Source: Apostichopus japonicus
Taxonomy: Eukaryota > Echinodermata > Holothuroidea > Aspidochirotida > Stichopodidae
Direction: 5' to 3'
Length of the DNA stretch: 64,000 bases
Assembly: GCF_037975245.1 (NCBI RefSeq)
Contig: NC_092568.1
Location: 36,175,001 to 36,239,000 of the forward strand
The translations under genes and the position numbers were made by a program. This document shows, in pieces, positions 30,090 through 42,900 of the stretch. Positions within the stretch are counted from its first letter, which is position 1; each line of letters opens with the position of its first letter. The notes beneath the pieces were generated by a model. The model ran no database searches. It was not told the DNA's origin and worked only from the letters and a program-made list of their open reading frames with translations.

Positions 30090-30330
30090 CTGTGAGGTAT
30101 TTGTGTTATTACATTTATACCAACAACAGAACCTCATTAATGAAACTACCACACGCTCCTGTCACATGTTAGGTATTAATGTTATTGCATTTATACCAAC
30201 AACAGAACCTCATTAATGAAACTACCACACGCCGCTGTAACATGTAAGGTATTAATGTTATTGCATTTATACCGACAGTTGAAAATCATTAATGAAACTA
30301 CACTTCATCAGGACATATAAGGTATCAATG
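30090..30330. repeat. 76-bp tandem repeat, three copies
   Basis: ACCAACAACAGAACC anchors at 30119 and 30195, and a diverged copy (ACCGACAG) lies at 30271. Spacing is 76 bp. No coding potential. Confidence 0.85.
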
Positions 30331-32210
30331 TATTAAACATTGCAGGAGGGGGTAGGGGAAACCAACATGAAATATCATCCAATTATCTTAAGTTTGATTC
30401 ATCACAAAAAAACAATAAAACACACAAAACAGGGAAACAGTACTTTGTGAGCCAACACAAAGACATCATATCCAGCAATAATACATTTTATTTACACTAA
30501 AAGTCTTTTTTTTTGTTCTGATGAGAAATAACCAAAACATGTCTGCTTCCAACAAATCAATTTTGACGTTACAAGTTGTCTCTCACTATAATGAAGAAAA
30601 ATTTGCTTTTGCTAGTCATGATATATGATTTGTATCTTGTAAAGGCTTACAGAAACTAACAGCCTCGATGGTTTGTCTAGACTAAATTATTTATTACTGC
30701 TACTGTAGAACAAATCTCTTTAACAAAACCAGCAAACTTGTTTACAATGCCAAGATTCATGTCAACAAGGTAGGCTAAAAAAATTAAGCTGTTTATGTTT
30801 GGCCAATTAGTTTCCTAATATCACTGAGCTTTGAATCTTAAGCAAACGTCACTAGTTGTTTGTTTTTTTATTTTTTATTTACAGATCTATAATGTACACA
30901 AGGGAATGTACAGTTAGATTGACTGTCAAATGGCAACACGGAATATTTCTAGAAAATGGTGCTGTTAATTTTGAGCACTGAAAGGCAAAAAGAAAGAGGC
31001 AACATGATAATTCCTGTTCTGATTCAAGCACGAAAATGAAGTTTATGTCGACAAGCAAACATTTTTTTGATGAGAGCAGATAAATGAGTGATGATATTAT
31101 CAGGGCAGATCAGCTGCAATAAAGTGGCTATATGTTGTCTTTACAATCTGCAGTTGTGAAACATTTCTACTCATGAGAAGGGAACACACCTTCTTTAATA
31201 CCAAACACATGTATAATCTGGATAACTGGATTTGATAGTATGTTAAATTCATATCAAACACTCCAAATGTATCAAATTTCAATCACAATTGAAAAGGGAC
31301 AGATATTCAAAGGCATTAATTTATATAAACATTGCAGTTTGTCCCCATAATTCACCACTTTCTGTTAATTTAATTTAATGTTTTGCTTTTGCTGTTGTTT
31401 TTTTTTTTGGTCTCATTTGTTAAAATCTTCATTACCAGGCCTTCCCTTCAAATTCAAATTTCGATCTCTCCAGGGTGTTTTTCTTTCCTTTTTTTCCCGT
31501 TTTTTTCCTTCCTTTTTTAAGCACACAAACGCAGAATACCAATCTGAGAAACATTGACCTGGTTCTTTTCCCCTCACCATGATTTATGTCACTCACAGAG
31601 TATGGAACGACCATTTACACTTTTGGAATTCCACTCTGTACAAACCATACATCAACACCTCACTTGTCAAAGTACTAGCACCAATCTCACATCCACTCTA
31701 TGTGCTTAACTCGGCAAAAACCCTCTTCTCAAGAGACGAGGAGAGACTATATACCGCCAGGGTTTCTTTTTTTTTATTTCAAGATATTTCATTTTGTTGA
31801 AAGCATTGTCTCTCTCTCTCTTTCTCTTTCTTTCTTTTCCTCTTTTTCATTTGTTTTAATTTCTCTGGTTTCTTCTCTTATTTTAACTCTAAAAAAAAAA
31901 ACGGGAAATTTTTTCCTTACTTCAAGTATCTTTCGTTGATCCTCTCCTTTTCAATTTGAAGTTCCTGTCGATGTGGAAGATAAAAAACAACCAGAAATCA
32001 GAGTAGAGTGAAAAAGTGTTTCTCTTGTCGGCAGAATGAATTGTGAAGTGATCATTGGGTTTTATGGTTAGGCAATCATTCATTCCTCGATAACGACCAT
32101 GAAAGGGGGGGGGGGGGAGGGGAGAGGCCTCGTTTGTGTTGGCAAAGCTTTTTTTAACCCTGGAAGCAACTGCGTTGTAATCTATCACTCGTCATATTCT
32201 TCCTTTTAGC

Positions 32211-32416
32211 ATTCTTAGAATCACCTGGACAGAGATAATCGCTGACCAGCGACGGGAGAACTATCAACACAAACAGTTTTATCGGTTTAATCAAACAATC
32301 ACAGATATAAACATAGACCTTAATTGTAAAAGGGAAATCAAATGGTAATGTAGGTGATTTAAGACAAAAAGGGGGGAAAGGGTGGGGGGATATTTGTATT
32401 CTTAGAATCACCTGGA
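32211..32416. repeat. 19-bp direct repeat pair
   Basis: ATTCTTAGAATCACCTGGA occurs at 32211-32229 and exactly again at 32398-32416, immediately left of the GGGA tract. Spacing is 187 bp. It may reflect a duplication or target-site duplication. Confidence 0.85.
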
Positions 32417-32427
32417 TTAATTGTAAT

Positions 32428-32899
32428 GGGAGGGAGGGAGGGAGGGAGGGAGGGAGGGAGGGAGGGAGGGAGGGAGGGAGGGAGGGAGGGAGGGAGGGAG
32501 GGAGGGAGGGAGGGAGGGAGGGAGGGAGGGAGGGAGGGAGGGAGGGAGGGAGGGAGGGAGGGAGGGAGGGAGGGAGGGAGGGAGGGAGGGAGGGAGGGAG
32601 GGAGGGAGGGAGGGAGGGAGGGAGGGAGGGAGGGAGGGAGGGAGGGAGGGAGGGAGGGAGGGAGGGAGGGAGGGAGGGAGGGAGGGAGGGAGGGAGGGAG
32701 GGAGGGAGGGAGGGAGGGAGGGAGGGAGGGAGGGAGGGAGGGAGGGAGGGAGGGAGGGAGGGAGGGAGGGAGGGAGGGAGGGAGGGAGGGAGGGAGGGAG
32801 GGAGGGAGGGAGGGAGGGAGGGAGGGAGGGAGGAAGGGAGGGAGGAAGGAACGGAGGGAGGAACGGAGGGAGGAACGGAGGGAGGAACGGAGGGAGGGA
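32428..32899. repeat. (GGGA)n tract, about 470 bp
   Basis: Near-perfect GGGA tetranucleotide from 32428 to about 32830, then interrupted by GGAAC variants. Pure purine on the plus strand, so pure pyrimidine on the CEP128 sense strand. It creates long artificial open frames in all phases of both strands. Probably between exon 22 and the 3' end of CEP128. Confidence 0.97.
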
Positions 32900-33892
32900 C
32901 TTAGATGAACTTTATAGAAGATACCAGAGCTGTCATTTGTATTACTTAATGTACTCATGAACCCTCTCCAAATATTACAATTTTATCATCACATTAGATC
33001 AAGGTGAAGATTTAGAAACTAATCACTTCTTTCTTGGGAATTTTCAACAATTCTTTAGTAACAACATTGATCTACACCTCTCTTTAGTTAACCTCAAAGC
33101 TCATACTTTGTGGCGAGGTTTAACAAACATGCCCCAAATTCGGATTTTCTAGCAAAACAAATACAATGAGAAATCAATTACAAGAAGATATGAAATATAA
33201 ACTCTCATCGGTTTATTTCGTTTGCAGGAATTCTAGCTAAAAAACTGGGCACATTTTATTTCAGCATTTTGTAACTTTTTCTTTGCTTTTCTTTTTAAGA
33301 GGGAAAGTTATAATGATTCATGAAGCAGTAAAATGTGGGTTCATGAACTAATAAACCTCAATTTTGTTACAGGAAAAAGGTGTGCATTAGTATTTGAAAC
33401 TCTACAAGATTTGTTAACTAGCAGGGCACCATCTTATAGGTTTGAATATGCAGGCTGTAATGGTATTGCATATACCTACCCAGTTAGGAGTGCAGGGGGG
33501 TGGCACTTCAAAGTAAAGGAGTGCAATATTTGGGGGCCCCACAACACAGGTAATGCAAACTGGTGTCAGGGGTGCCAGTGCGAGGGCGGGGGATAAAACT
33601 GAAATCGGCATAATTTCTAATGGAGGTATACAAGTAAATAAACTACTGTTAGTCCAAAAGGTGTGTATCTTCTTCTACTAGGGTCAATTGTCTTTTGTTT
33701 TTTGACAAATACCAGCAGATTAACCACAGTGTTTGAGCAAAGAAGAAATACATTTGTCCAGATCGAATTAAAAATATGCATGAATGCCTTCCGGTCAATT
33801 AAATTAATAATTGAGTAATTTTGCAATAAAATTATAAAATGCAATAATTAATAAGTAATTATAAATGGATGAAGCCTTAACGGCAAAGTTAC

Positions 33893-33985
33893 CTGTAGTC
33901 TGTCCAGGTCCTGAGTGAGAGATGGACCGTCCAGAGTTGAGATATCTGGAAATGCTAACGTAGACTGTTCCATGAGGCTTGCGCT
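33893..33985 (-). CDS. CEP128: CEP128 coding exon 22
   Basis: Codons 1015-1045, 93 nt, phase 0 to 0. Acceptor TTCTTTAG|AGCG, donor CAG|GTAACT. Peptide begins SASLMEQSTLAFPDISTLDG and ends DLDRLQ. It is Ser/Thr/Pro-rich, then returns to a heptad. Placed by position, phase and good splice sites; direct sequence match to the human tail is weak. Confidence 0.75.
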
Positions 33986-36900
33986 CTAAAGAAACAATCA
34001 AAGGGAACTTTTCAAAGAAAGTGCAACCTTTGCGGGTAAATGACAGAAAATACTCATGTGCACTCCTCTATTTTCGAACTATTTGAAGGATGACTTATGA
34101 CAATAAAACAACTTTATTTCGTCAAAATCAAATATCCATTACTTATTCTAAATTAATGGACTGTTCTTTAATGTTTTTTCTTCAATTTTTTTTACTTATT
34201 CACAATTTGGACATGCAGAGTCATATGAGAAGTATGATGCAGTAAGTAAACAATGAAAACAGAAAAAGATATTTAAGATATGACATTCATTTGATTGATT
34301 GAAGGAAAGAAACATGAATTAAACTCGAAATAATTCTCTACATTTTTTCTCTGAAAATGCAAAGTGACCAACTCACCTTTCCAATGTGTGCCTCGAGACT
34401 AGCGACCTGCCTTTGCAGAGAAGACACCTCTTGACTCCTCTCCAAGTTTTTAATTTCTAAATCTAGAATAAAGAGACCAAAACAACTGCTCAAAATTATA
34501 AGCACAGTGTTGCATTTCATTTGCTAGTATCACACAACCCTTGGTTACAGCGACACCTACGATGTAAGCAAGGGCAGTGTCCACTAACAACAAAGTCTGT
34601 ACATGTTTCAGAAGCAAGATTTATAAATTCTCCAAATGTATTATCAACAAAGCTGAACCCTTTGAAAGTCTTTATAAACAAACCAGAACATCTGTCACCA
34701 CTGAACATATTTGGTTTCAATTATTCTGCACTGCAATTTTTTAATAAAGTATTTTTAAAACAGTTTTTGGCATTTTTTTTTGGGCAAAAATGCAATTTTT
34801 TAATAAACTTCACAAGACCTCGGTGAAGACTCTGAAAACTCGGGCACTACATACCAACTTTAAAGTCATTTTGTTTCCTTTCTTTTTGTTGTTGCAGAAA
34901 GTATAATACTACTTAATGACACAATGACATTGTAATCACATTAATGTTACATAAACAACATACAACTAAGCTTGTGGTCTTGGCATAGCAGATGACGATG
35001 TGTACGGGTAAATGTTAATTTGATGAACTCGTGGACAAAACTCAAAAGGTCGATGACAGTAAAAGTAGAAATAGTAAAGGTAGATAGCAGTACCCTGGGA
35101 TTGACTTTGCCAGGGTGAAAAAATAAAGTTGTGTTTTCATAAATATACATTGCAAGGTACAACCGATGGAACATACATAAATCACTCTGGTTTCATAAAT
35201 CTCATCGGGTGAATTATTCTCAGATCATGAACGGTTTACGCTACGCCAAACACCTATAACAACTAAAACACAACACACAACTTGAATCAAAGCTTATTGT
35301 GTTTCAGTTTTTAACACTAAAGAAATCCTAAATTTCTACACAAAAGTTGTAAAAAAAAAGTCAAAATGAGACAGATTAGGAGAAACCTAGCTTTTACATA
35401 GTAAATTTCAATTCACATGTATTTTATCATATCACAAAACAGACTGCCTTTTCAAGAAAAATGCAAGTGTTGCATAAATGATACCAGTATTTTTGTGGTT
35501 AAAGCTTGCTTGAAAGAGACAGACGCTATATTGGCAACACAACCAGGTTCCTTTATATACAATACACATTGCAGCATAGGTCTGTCAGGCAACCAAACTG
35601 GACAGGTGTAAAATAAAGAATGTTATCATCGATATGTTATCAAACTTCTTTTTCTTTCTTTTTTTTTCCTGAAAATGTAATCAAACTTGCCTCTTTTGGA
35701 CACTGCGAGCTGTTGTAAAATGTCTTCCTGTTTTTCAAAGTCGCTCTCAATCATAGATTTCTCCAGATGGTGGCTTTGAAGATTGTCTTCTGCTTCCGCA
35801 CGAATACGATTTAATTCCGACTTGAGCTTCTTCCTCTTCAAGATCAAACTCCTCATTTCTTCCTTTGCCCACTGCAACTTTGTCTATTTTTGGGGGGGGG
35901 AGGGGGGTGGGAGAAAAAAATTGAATAAATTAAAAATGTTTCATCTTGACTTAAGTTTTACAGTTAACTTATAACCTTGCATGCCTCATAATTTATATCA
36001 ATTAAAGTATCAATAGTTTCAAGAAACCAAAAAGGGAACCTTTTCCCAGAAAAGACACAAATTATGGCATATGCTAAAATGGTAGGCTTGACAATACTAC
36101 ACATGGTAAATGAGAGAAACCCATCTTTGCTATGAATTTCGATAGTACTACAGGTGTCTGGTGTTCTGATATTAACACTGCATTTTATGTTGGGCTCAGA
36201 CATGCATGACTCAAGAATTATATCCATACATAATTGAAAATCCTTCGGTTTGACGCAGAGATATTTCTCAGACAAATATTTAGAGATTTATCGACCATTT
36301 AATCTAATCAAGTAAATTTTGAATCTCAGATTTTTTTCTTTTTTTATTATTATTTCAAATTGTCAATCATAAGTATACAATGATGTGTATTTATTACTTT
36401 AGTCAAAACAATTTCACTAGTAGTGTAATGTTGTTGTGTTTTTAACTTTAGAGTAAAATATATATTATTTTCTCAGATTCCTGGTCTATCCTTTAATGGT
36501 AATGTATGGTACAATAGAAAAATGGAGCAAATTCAAATTTTGAACTTCCATATAACAAGTTCAAGGTTTTTCTGTTTCAGGACTACATTCTAAGTTACTT
36601 TCACAGGTTCTGAGGAAACTTGACCTAAAAGTAATTATTTAAAATGTTACTATCCAAAATAAATACCACAATTTAAAGAGTGGTGGCTAGTATCTGACAT
36701 TTCTCAAATCTCTGAGGTGCATTCCAGAGTCACTTCAAACAGTCACAATTCCAATAGATAAAATCACAATGTACCCTATTATCAGAGTGAGGCATATATA
36801 TACGGATCAGGGAGCTGCTACTCTCTTAGAGTAGCAGCTCCCTGTATGGATATAGCCGGAGGAAAGAGCATTTCCTTCCTATCTATCCTTAACAGACAAA

Positions 36901-39900
36901 GAACATTTCCTATGGATATTTGCTAGCAAAGATATGGATAACTGGGTGTAAGAATGACTTTTATACCTTAAGGTCAGCTAGCCATCTATCCGGGTGACCC
37001 TCCAATTGTGATTTTGATGGTGATTTGCATAATAAAAGAGTTTCCTCTGATGACTCTTGACAAATCACTGCCAAGAGAGCATCGACTTCCTTCGCTATAC
37101 CTCTCAGACAACTTTCGTAATCTATCTGCTGTTTGTCGCAAGTCTCTTGTAACACTTGAATTTGATTATTCAGATGAGATGCCCTGAAAGAAAAAAATGG
37201 AAAATGACAGTGAAAAGGTCCATCAGTCTGTTTTGTCATGTTGTTAAAGGTATATATATATATACATATACAACATACACGCTATGACAATGTTACAAGA
37301 AGCCTATCAACATTAATTCAATCAAAGTTTTAATTCCCCCCACCCCTTTTTTAAACTTATTTAACAATGAAAGGTGAACTCTCATCAGGGTTATCCCTTA
37401 GCTCTTACCTGTGTATCCCCCTACCTCTTGTCCTCATAATCTCTACATGTTATCATATCAGTTATCCCCTATTGTTTATCCCCAGCATGTTATCCTTACC
37501 TGTTATCCCATCCCTGTTATTTACTTATCTTATATGTTATCCCTACTTTTTATCCCGTACCTGTTATTCATAATCCCCTACTTGTGACCTCTCCATGTTA
37601 TCCCCTCCCTGTTATCCCTACTTGTTATTGTATCAGGTATCCCTGACGTGTTACCCCTACTCGTTACCCCTACTTGTTATGCCCTACCTGTTATCCCCTC
37701 TCCATTTCCCCCTCTCCATTATCCTTACTTGTTATTGTATAAGTTATCCCCTACTTATTACCCCTACCTGTTATCCCCTACTTGTTACCCCCTACCTGTT
37801 ATCCCCTACTAGTTACCCCTTCTTGTACCCCTACCTGTTATCCCCTACTTGTACCCCTACCTGTTAACCCTTACTTGTACCCCTACCTGTTATCCCCTAC
37901 TTCATTCAGTTGTAGCTGGCCTTCATAGCTTGCTCTCATCCTATCATATCGCCTCTTCAGTTTACTATTTTCTGTTTCTATTTTCGTTAACTCTTCTTGC
38001 CTGCTTTCGAAGTCATCTTTACATCTGTCCAACTGTTTTCTGAGTGACTTGCAATTGGCCCTCTGTTCGGCAACTTCAATCTAGAAGACGGAAACACAAA
38101 ACCAAGCTATCTGGTAAGAACAACCACATGACTGACATAAAAAATGTTGGACATCAGTTTCATCTTTTGATGAACGAAAACCTTTCTATGCATAACTATA
38201 AAATAAAAATGATAACAAGAATTGCATGTAAGGAAATCTGATGAATATGACTTATAGTTTTCATGTATTAGTTTAAATCATCTTAATCAAATATCAGGAG
38301 AAAACTTTGCATTAACTTACACCTTACAAAATGTTTAAATAAATTTAATCAACCTTCTAGTAGCACAGCTGTCACTCTACTAATATTTTCCATTCTGAGT
38401 TAGTAGTAATTTTCTTCTCAATTACCCTTAAAACACTTAAATTACGTACCTCTTAGAGATTGGCAAAGCATAAAACTTTCTTGTGAGTAATTAGAAATAT
38501 CTCCTTTCTAAACTAAAAAGTTTGTGGCCTCAGAAAATTAGGTACACACTATTAATATACTACACTATAAATACAAATAGAAAATCAGAAATTTTCAAGG
38601 GTCTTGACCATTTTACATCATCATTTCAAAAAAGCAAAAACAGTGGCTAGTCAAGCAAATGAAATAAACCAGTGTTGTACTCAAATATCTAATTAACTAT
38701 CAATGATTTATCAGAGGCAAAAAAAGCTATGTTAAAGTAAACCAATTGTAAAAAGGCTACATTGATCCCCTAACAAGCTTCAGGCGAAACCAAAATTCAG
38801 TAAGGTGACATTTTCTAGGCTGAACATTTCATTTCATTTATTTGTTTCTTCACAATATAAATACAGAGAAATTAACTAAGTGATAAAACATGTCAACAAC
38901 AGGGAAAATTGTGAAAGGAAGCACTCCAAAAAACCCAGAGGGCTTGTCATTAATTTGAGACTATGTCTAAGACTTTTGGAAATAATCAGTGATTTCTAAC
39001 GATGTCTGATTTAAACAATGGCTTCCGCAAAGATTTTTCTCCCCTCCTTTTTTTGACCTTATAATCAAAGCTGCCTACTTGTCAAGAATTTTAGTTTTAT
39101 ACCTTTCTGAGGAGAGCATGCAGTTTAACTTACAGAAGGCTTTTTTAATTTGGCTAATGATTTTGCAAAATATACTGGAGGGTTGCTCAAAGCAGTAATG
39201 GAACAAACTAACACAACACCTTCCAAGAATATGTCACTAAACGAAGGGTAATGATTTGAGAAATTCATGAATCCAGTGAATCTCAACATTTTGTGCTGAC
39301 ATAATCACCTAGATCAGGGGTGGGCAACCTTTTTGAATGAATGGGCCAGATATAAGGAGTGAAAAATTTACTGGGCTGCACCTAAACCAACGACCTGCTG
39401 TTGATTTCAAACCTTTGATTCCGAGGACTTTCAAGCAATAGGTGTGTGTATTTAATCTGTATTCACAAAAACAATACAGTACAGTTGATCATTAATGTGG
39501 ATAATAGCATCATTAGTGCCGATAAATTCTAAGCAGCTAGCTCCTTTTTTGTGATGATGTAAAATAGATTGATGTTTTTCTTTTTCTTGAGACATCTCAC
39601 AGGCCGCTAAAAAATCACTGGTTGGTCGCATGTGGCCCGCGGGCCTTAGGTTGCCCACCCCAGATCTAGATGATCTCATGTGGTCCTTCTCGTGTATTTA
39701 GGAGACATAAGAGTGACATTGAGTCTAATCCTCAACATTTATCCCAGACAGTAAGGGGGTTAAATGGTGATGGTAAGATGGGACGATAAACTGTCCCACT
39801 GAGGTTAATACATTCTGCTGAGAGCAGTGTAAGATGTGTGACAGCATTAATCATCTAAATGACCTCCTAAAGTGGTCCTTCTAGCATAAATGGATTACAT

Positions 39901-42900
39901 TTTCTACCTTCATAGCTTGGATCTCTGCCTCTGATTCGACTCTTTCCCTCTTCATCTTTCTGGTCAGGTCGTGAATGTCCCTACCATCCCTCTCCTGTCA
40001 GGAAAAAAAATGAGTAAAGCAAACGATAATTAAAGATAAAAATGACTCTTCCCATTGTTCTTAACATTACACAAGAAACTATGACTAATTTAGCATCTTC
40101 CTAAACAATAAGTTACTTTACAATAAAATCATATTATTTCCAAGCTTGTGTATCTTTGCAACAAAAGAAAGAGAGATAGAGAGAGAGATAACTGGTCTGC
40201 AAGGCTTACATAGGAACTTACCTTAGGTGTTGAATATATGGCTCATGTGTTAGGTTACACATCAAGGTGTCAATTAAACAGGTTTAAATAAAACAACAAA
40301 CAAAGGTTTCAATAAAACAACAGGTGAGATGAATGTTATCAGGCACACTATAGAATGTCAGCACTTCTTTATTATAACATGTTGGCAGTATCTATAGAAC
40401 TTACACACAGCCATCAGCTATATACCAAGTAGTCCATCAGTTTTATCAAAAATGTTCATGTCTTTTAAATTACTTCAGTTGTCATTTTAAATGCCATTAC
40501 GACCAAGCAATACCATATTAATTAAATAACTCGATACTAAGGATGTTTACCAGCACCCTAAACTAAGAAAAAAAAAGCTCTATTATTCGTGTGATTCAAT
40601 ACGGAAGGTTTTGTAGCCCTCCAATTTATTGAGTAATTGTAACTCTTTGTCTGAAAATTCTTGCCTGATTTCATTCTTTTCTTTCTGGTGTCCACCTGGC
40701 CGGAATATTTTCATTAAATTTAGCATGTTTACTATAAGTTGCTAAATTTTTGTAAATCAAGGAAGAAAAAGCAACAATCTGAACTAACATTTGTAAGTGA
40801 TCATGCAATACATAAATTAAATAAACACTTAGGTACATTAGTCATCAACCTTTAAAATCCCCCCCGCTCCCAACAAAATTACACAACCCCTTTAATGCTA
40901 ATGACAGTATATCATTCTTACCTTCAAGTTCTGACATTCTAGCTTAAAGCGTGACAGTAGTTCTTCATGGGCTTCCCTTTCCTTGTGAGAATAAACAAGA
41001 AAAACATGTTAATTTAAATTTACATTTGTTAACAGCCTTTTCTCTCCCCTCTATCTATCTCTCTCTCTCTCTCTGCCTGTCTGATCGAGCTAACATTCCA
41101 TCAACACAGCTGGTCAAAAAGATTGAGTTACATTCATGTCACAGTTTTACAAACAAACTCACTTTGTTTTGCATAAAGTTCAAAGGTCAATTTCCAGCAC
41201 ATTTCATCTCACATTTAAGGTTGTCACATAGTTATCGTGTTTACATTTCGTGAGAGTTATCACTTCACCTACTGACTGACTGCTATAGGGCGATAATTCA
41301 ACGATACGCGCAGTGCGGCATTAGCCCTTCTACGAGTCCCCGAGATGCAGCATATCAATCAACGAGTGCTATCAATTATGGGAGTTTTGACTTCCCAAGT
41401 TCAAGAGCCAAGCAAACTTTTCCTTTGTAGACTGTGGTTAACAAAACATTTAGCTAGGGAGCAGTCAGTCATCTTTGGAATTTGTAAACAGTTGCAGAAA
41501 AACTGTGTGAAGTTCAACCTACTGTACTTCATTTTCTTCAAGCATACACCACAGTTTGTCAAGATAGCAACAGACAGTTTAAATACATTTCACTTCTGAT
41601 GAAAAACAACAGTAGTGGTTTACCTTTACTTAGTATGTTAGGATAAACTGTCATGATCCTATCCTTCTGCCTTGTCATTATGAGAACCTAATGTAATTAG
41701 TATCTAGTGGACCTTAAATACTTGTTTTGAACAGCACAGGAATATGAAAAAATGATGGACAAATGCATAAAGGAAAAAAGACTATTGGAAACAAAATTGG
41801 AAACAAATTATCTGAAACTAAATTTCTTGACAAAAAACGTAAAACTTATCTAAAATTAAATAGGTTTATAAATGCAGATTATGAATGCTTTCCACAGTGA
41901 AAGGGATAGCATCCTGGTAGCTGAAATATATTGCAATACCAACACTTTACCTTTCACTCAATTTTGCACTAAACACAATATGGCAAAGATGAATATTTCA
42001 GATTTGGTGATACGTTATGTGTGCATTTGGTAACAGCAGAGTCAATCACATAAAAATCAATTAAACACTTTAAAAATGACTAGACTGGTAAATTCAGCAA
42101 AAGTGACAAGTTAAATTCTGCTTTCAATTCTAAACAGTACACAAGAATAACAATCCCAATAAGCAGCAACATTTTCACTGGTTTGGAAAGAAATATTCCA
42201 ACTTATGTTCATATATCTTTAACACACTAAAAGTTTGTGTGTTTTTTTCATGATTCGCTCTCACCTCATTTAATTTCTTGGTCAAAATCTTAACCTCCTC
42301 TTTACTCGTCTCGCTATCAACCTCTGATTGTCGGAGTTTGTGCTCTAAATCTTTGCGCTGACCAATTTCCTGAGAGTACAGTTTCAGCTGTTCTGTCTGT
42401 TTGGTACCATAATGAGAAAGTTCTTCCTGGAAAAGGAAAAACAGCAGAAGAGAAAATACTTCATTTAAAATGCGAGAAGAGTAAAGTACCAGCTGGAAAG
42501 ATAGAGGCTAAAGTTAGCTGAATATTTGACTGCTTTTATTCTACTGTGAAATACTTTGTACATTTCTGTGCATGACAAACCTCTGTCAATGATATTAAAA
42601 CTTGCCCCTCTCGTACTTAATGAATGATTAATCCAAATACTAGCAGAGGGTTCACAAGTGCCAGAAAACAGATAAGGATAAAAAATAAAAGACATGCATA
42701 ATATACATCTTAGCATTTTTAATGACATACATAATGAAAGTGATAAAAATATCCCAACTATGGTACATATATATAATTCTCCTCTTACTGCTATAAGGAA
42801 GGGGTTCTGTATTGTGGAACACATGGCCCTCTTGGGGATTCATGGAGGTGCATCAGGCGGTCAGTGCAACAAGGAAAGACATTTTATATGTATTTGTGCA

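Noticed and set aside
32154-32411. Minus-strand frame ending SDRLQRSCFQG as a possible last exon
   Set aside because: No acceptor gives phase 0 into this frame from exon 22, and no similarity to the CEP128 tail.
32359-32958. Long open frames of 160-199 codons on both strands (PPSLPPSL and GGREGGRE repeats)
   Set aside because: Pure translation of the GGGA tetranucleotide tract; open in all frames because the unit lacks stop codons.
33107-33148. 42-nt phase-0 exon candidate with a strong acceptor, encoding KIRIWGMFVKPRHK
   Set aside because: Not a coiled-coil-like or recognised peptide, and it does not solve the phase problem; kept only as an alternative for the 3' end.
37367-38043. Plus-strand frames rich in CYPLLVTPYL
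   Set aside because: Antisense translation of the splice-donor minisatellite and of exon 18.
39452-39679. 75-codon minus-strand frame
   Set aside because: Lies within the hAT MITE and its right flank; not a host gene.
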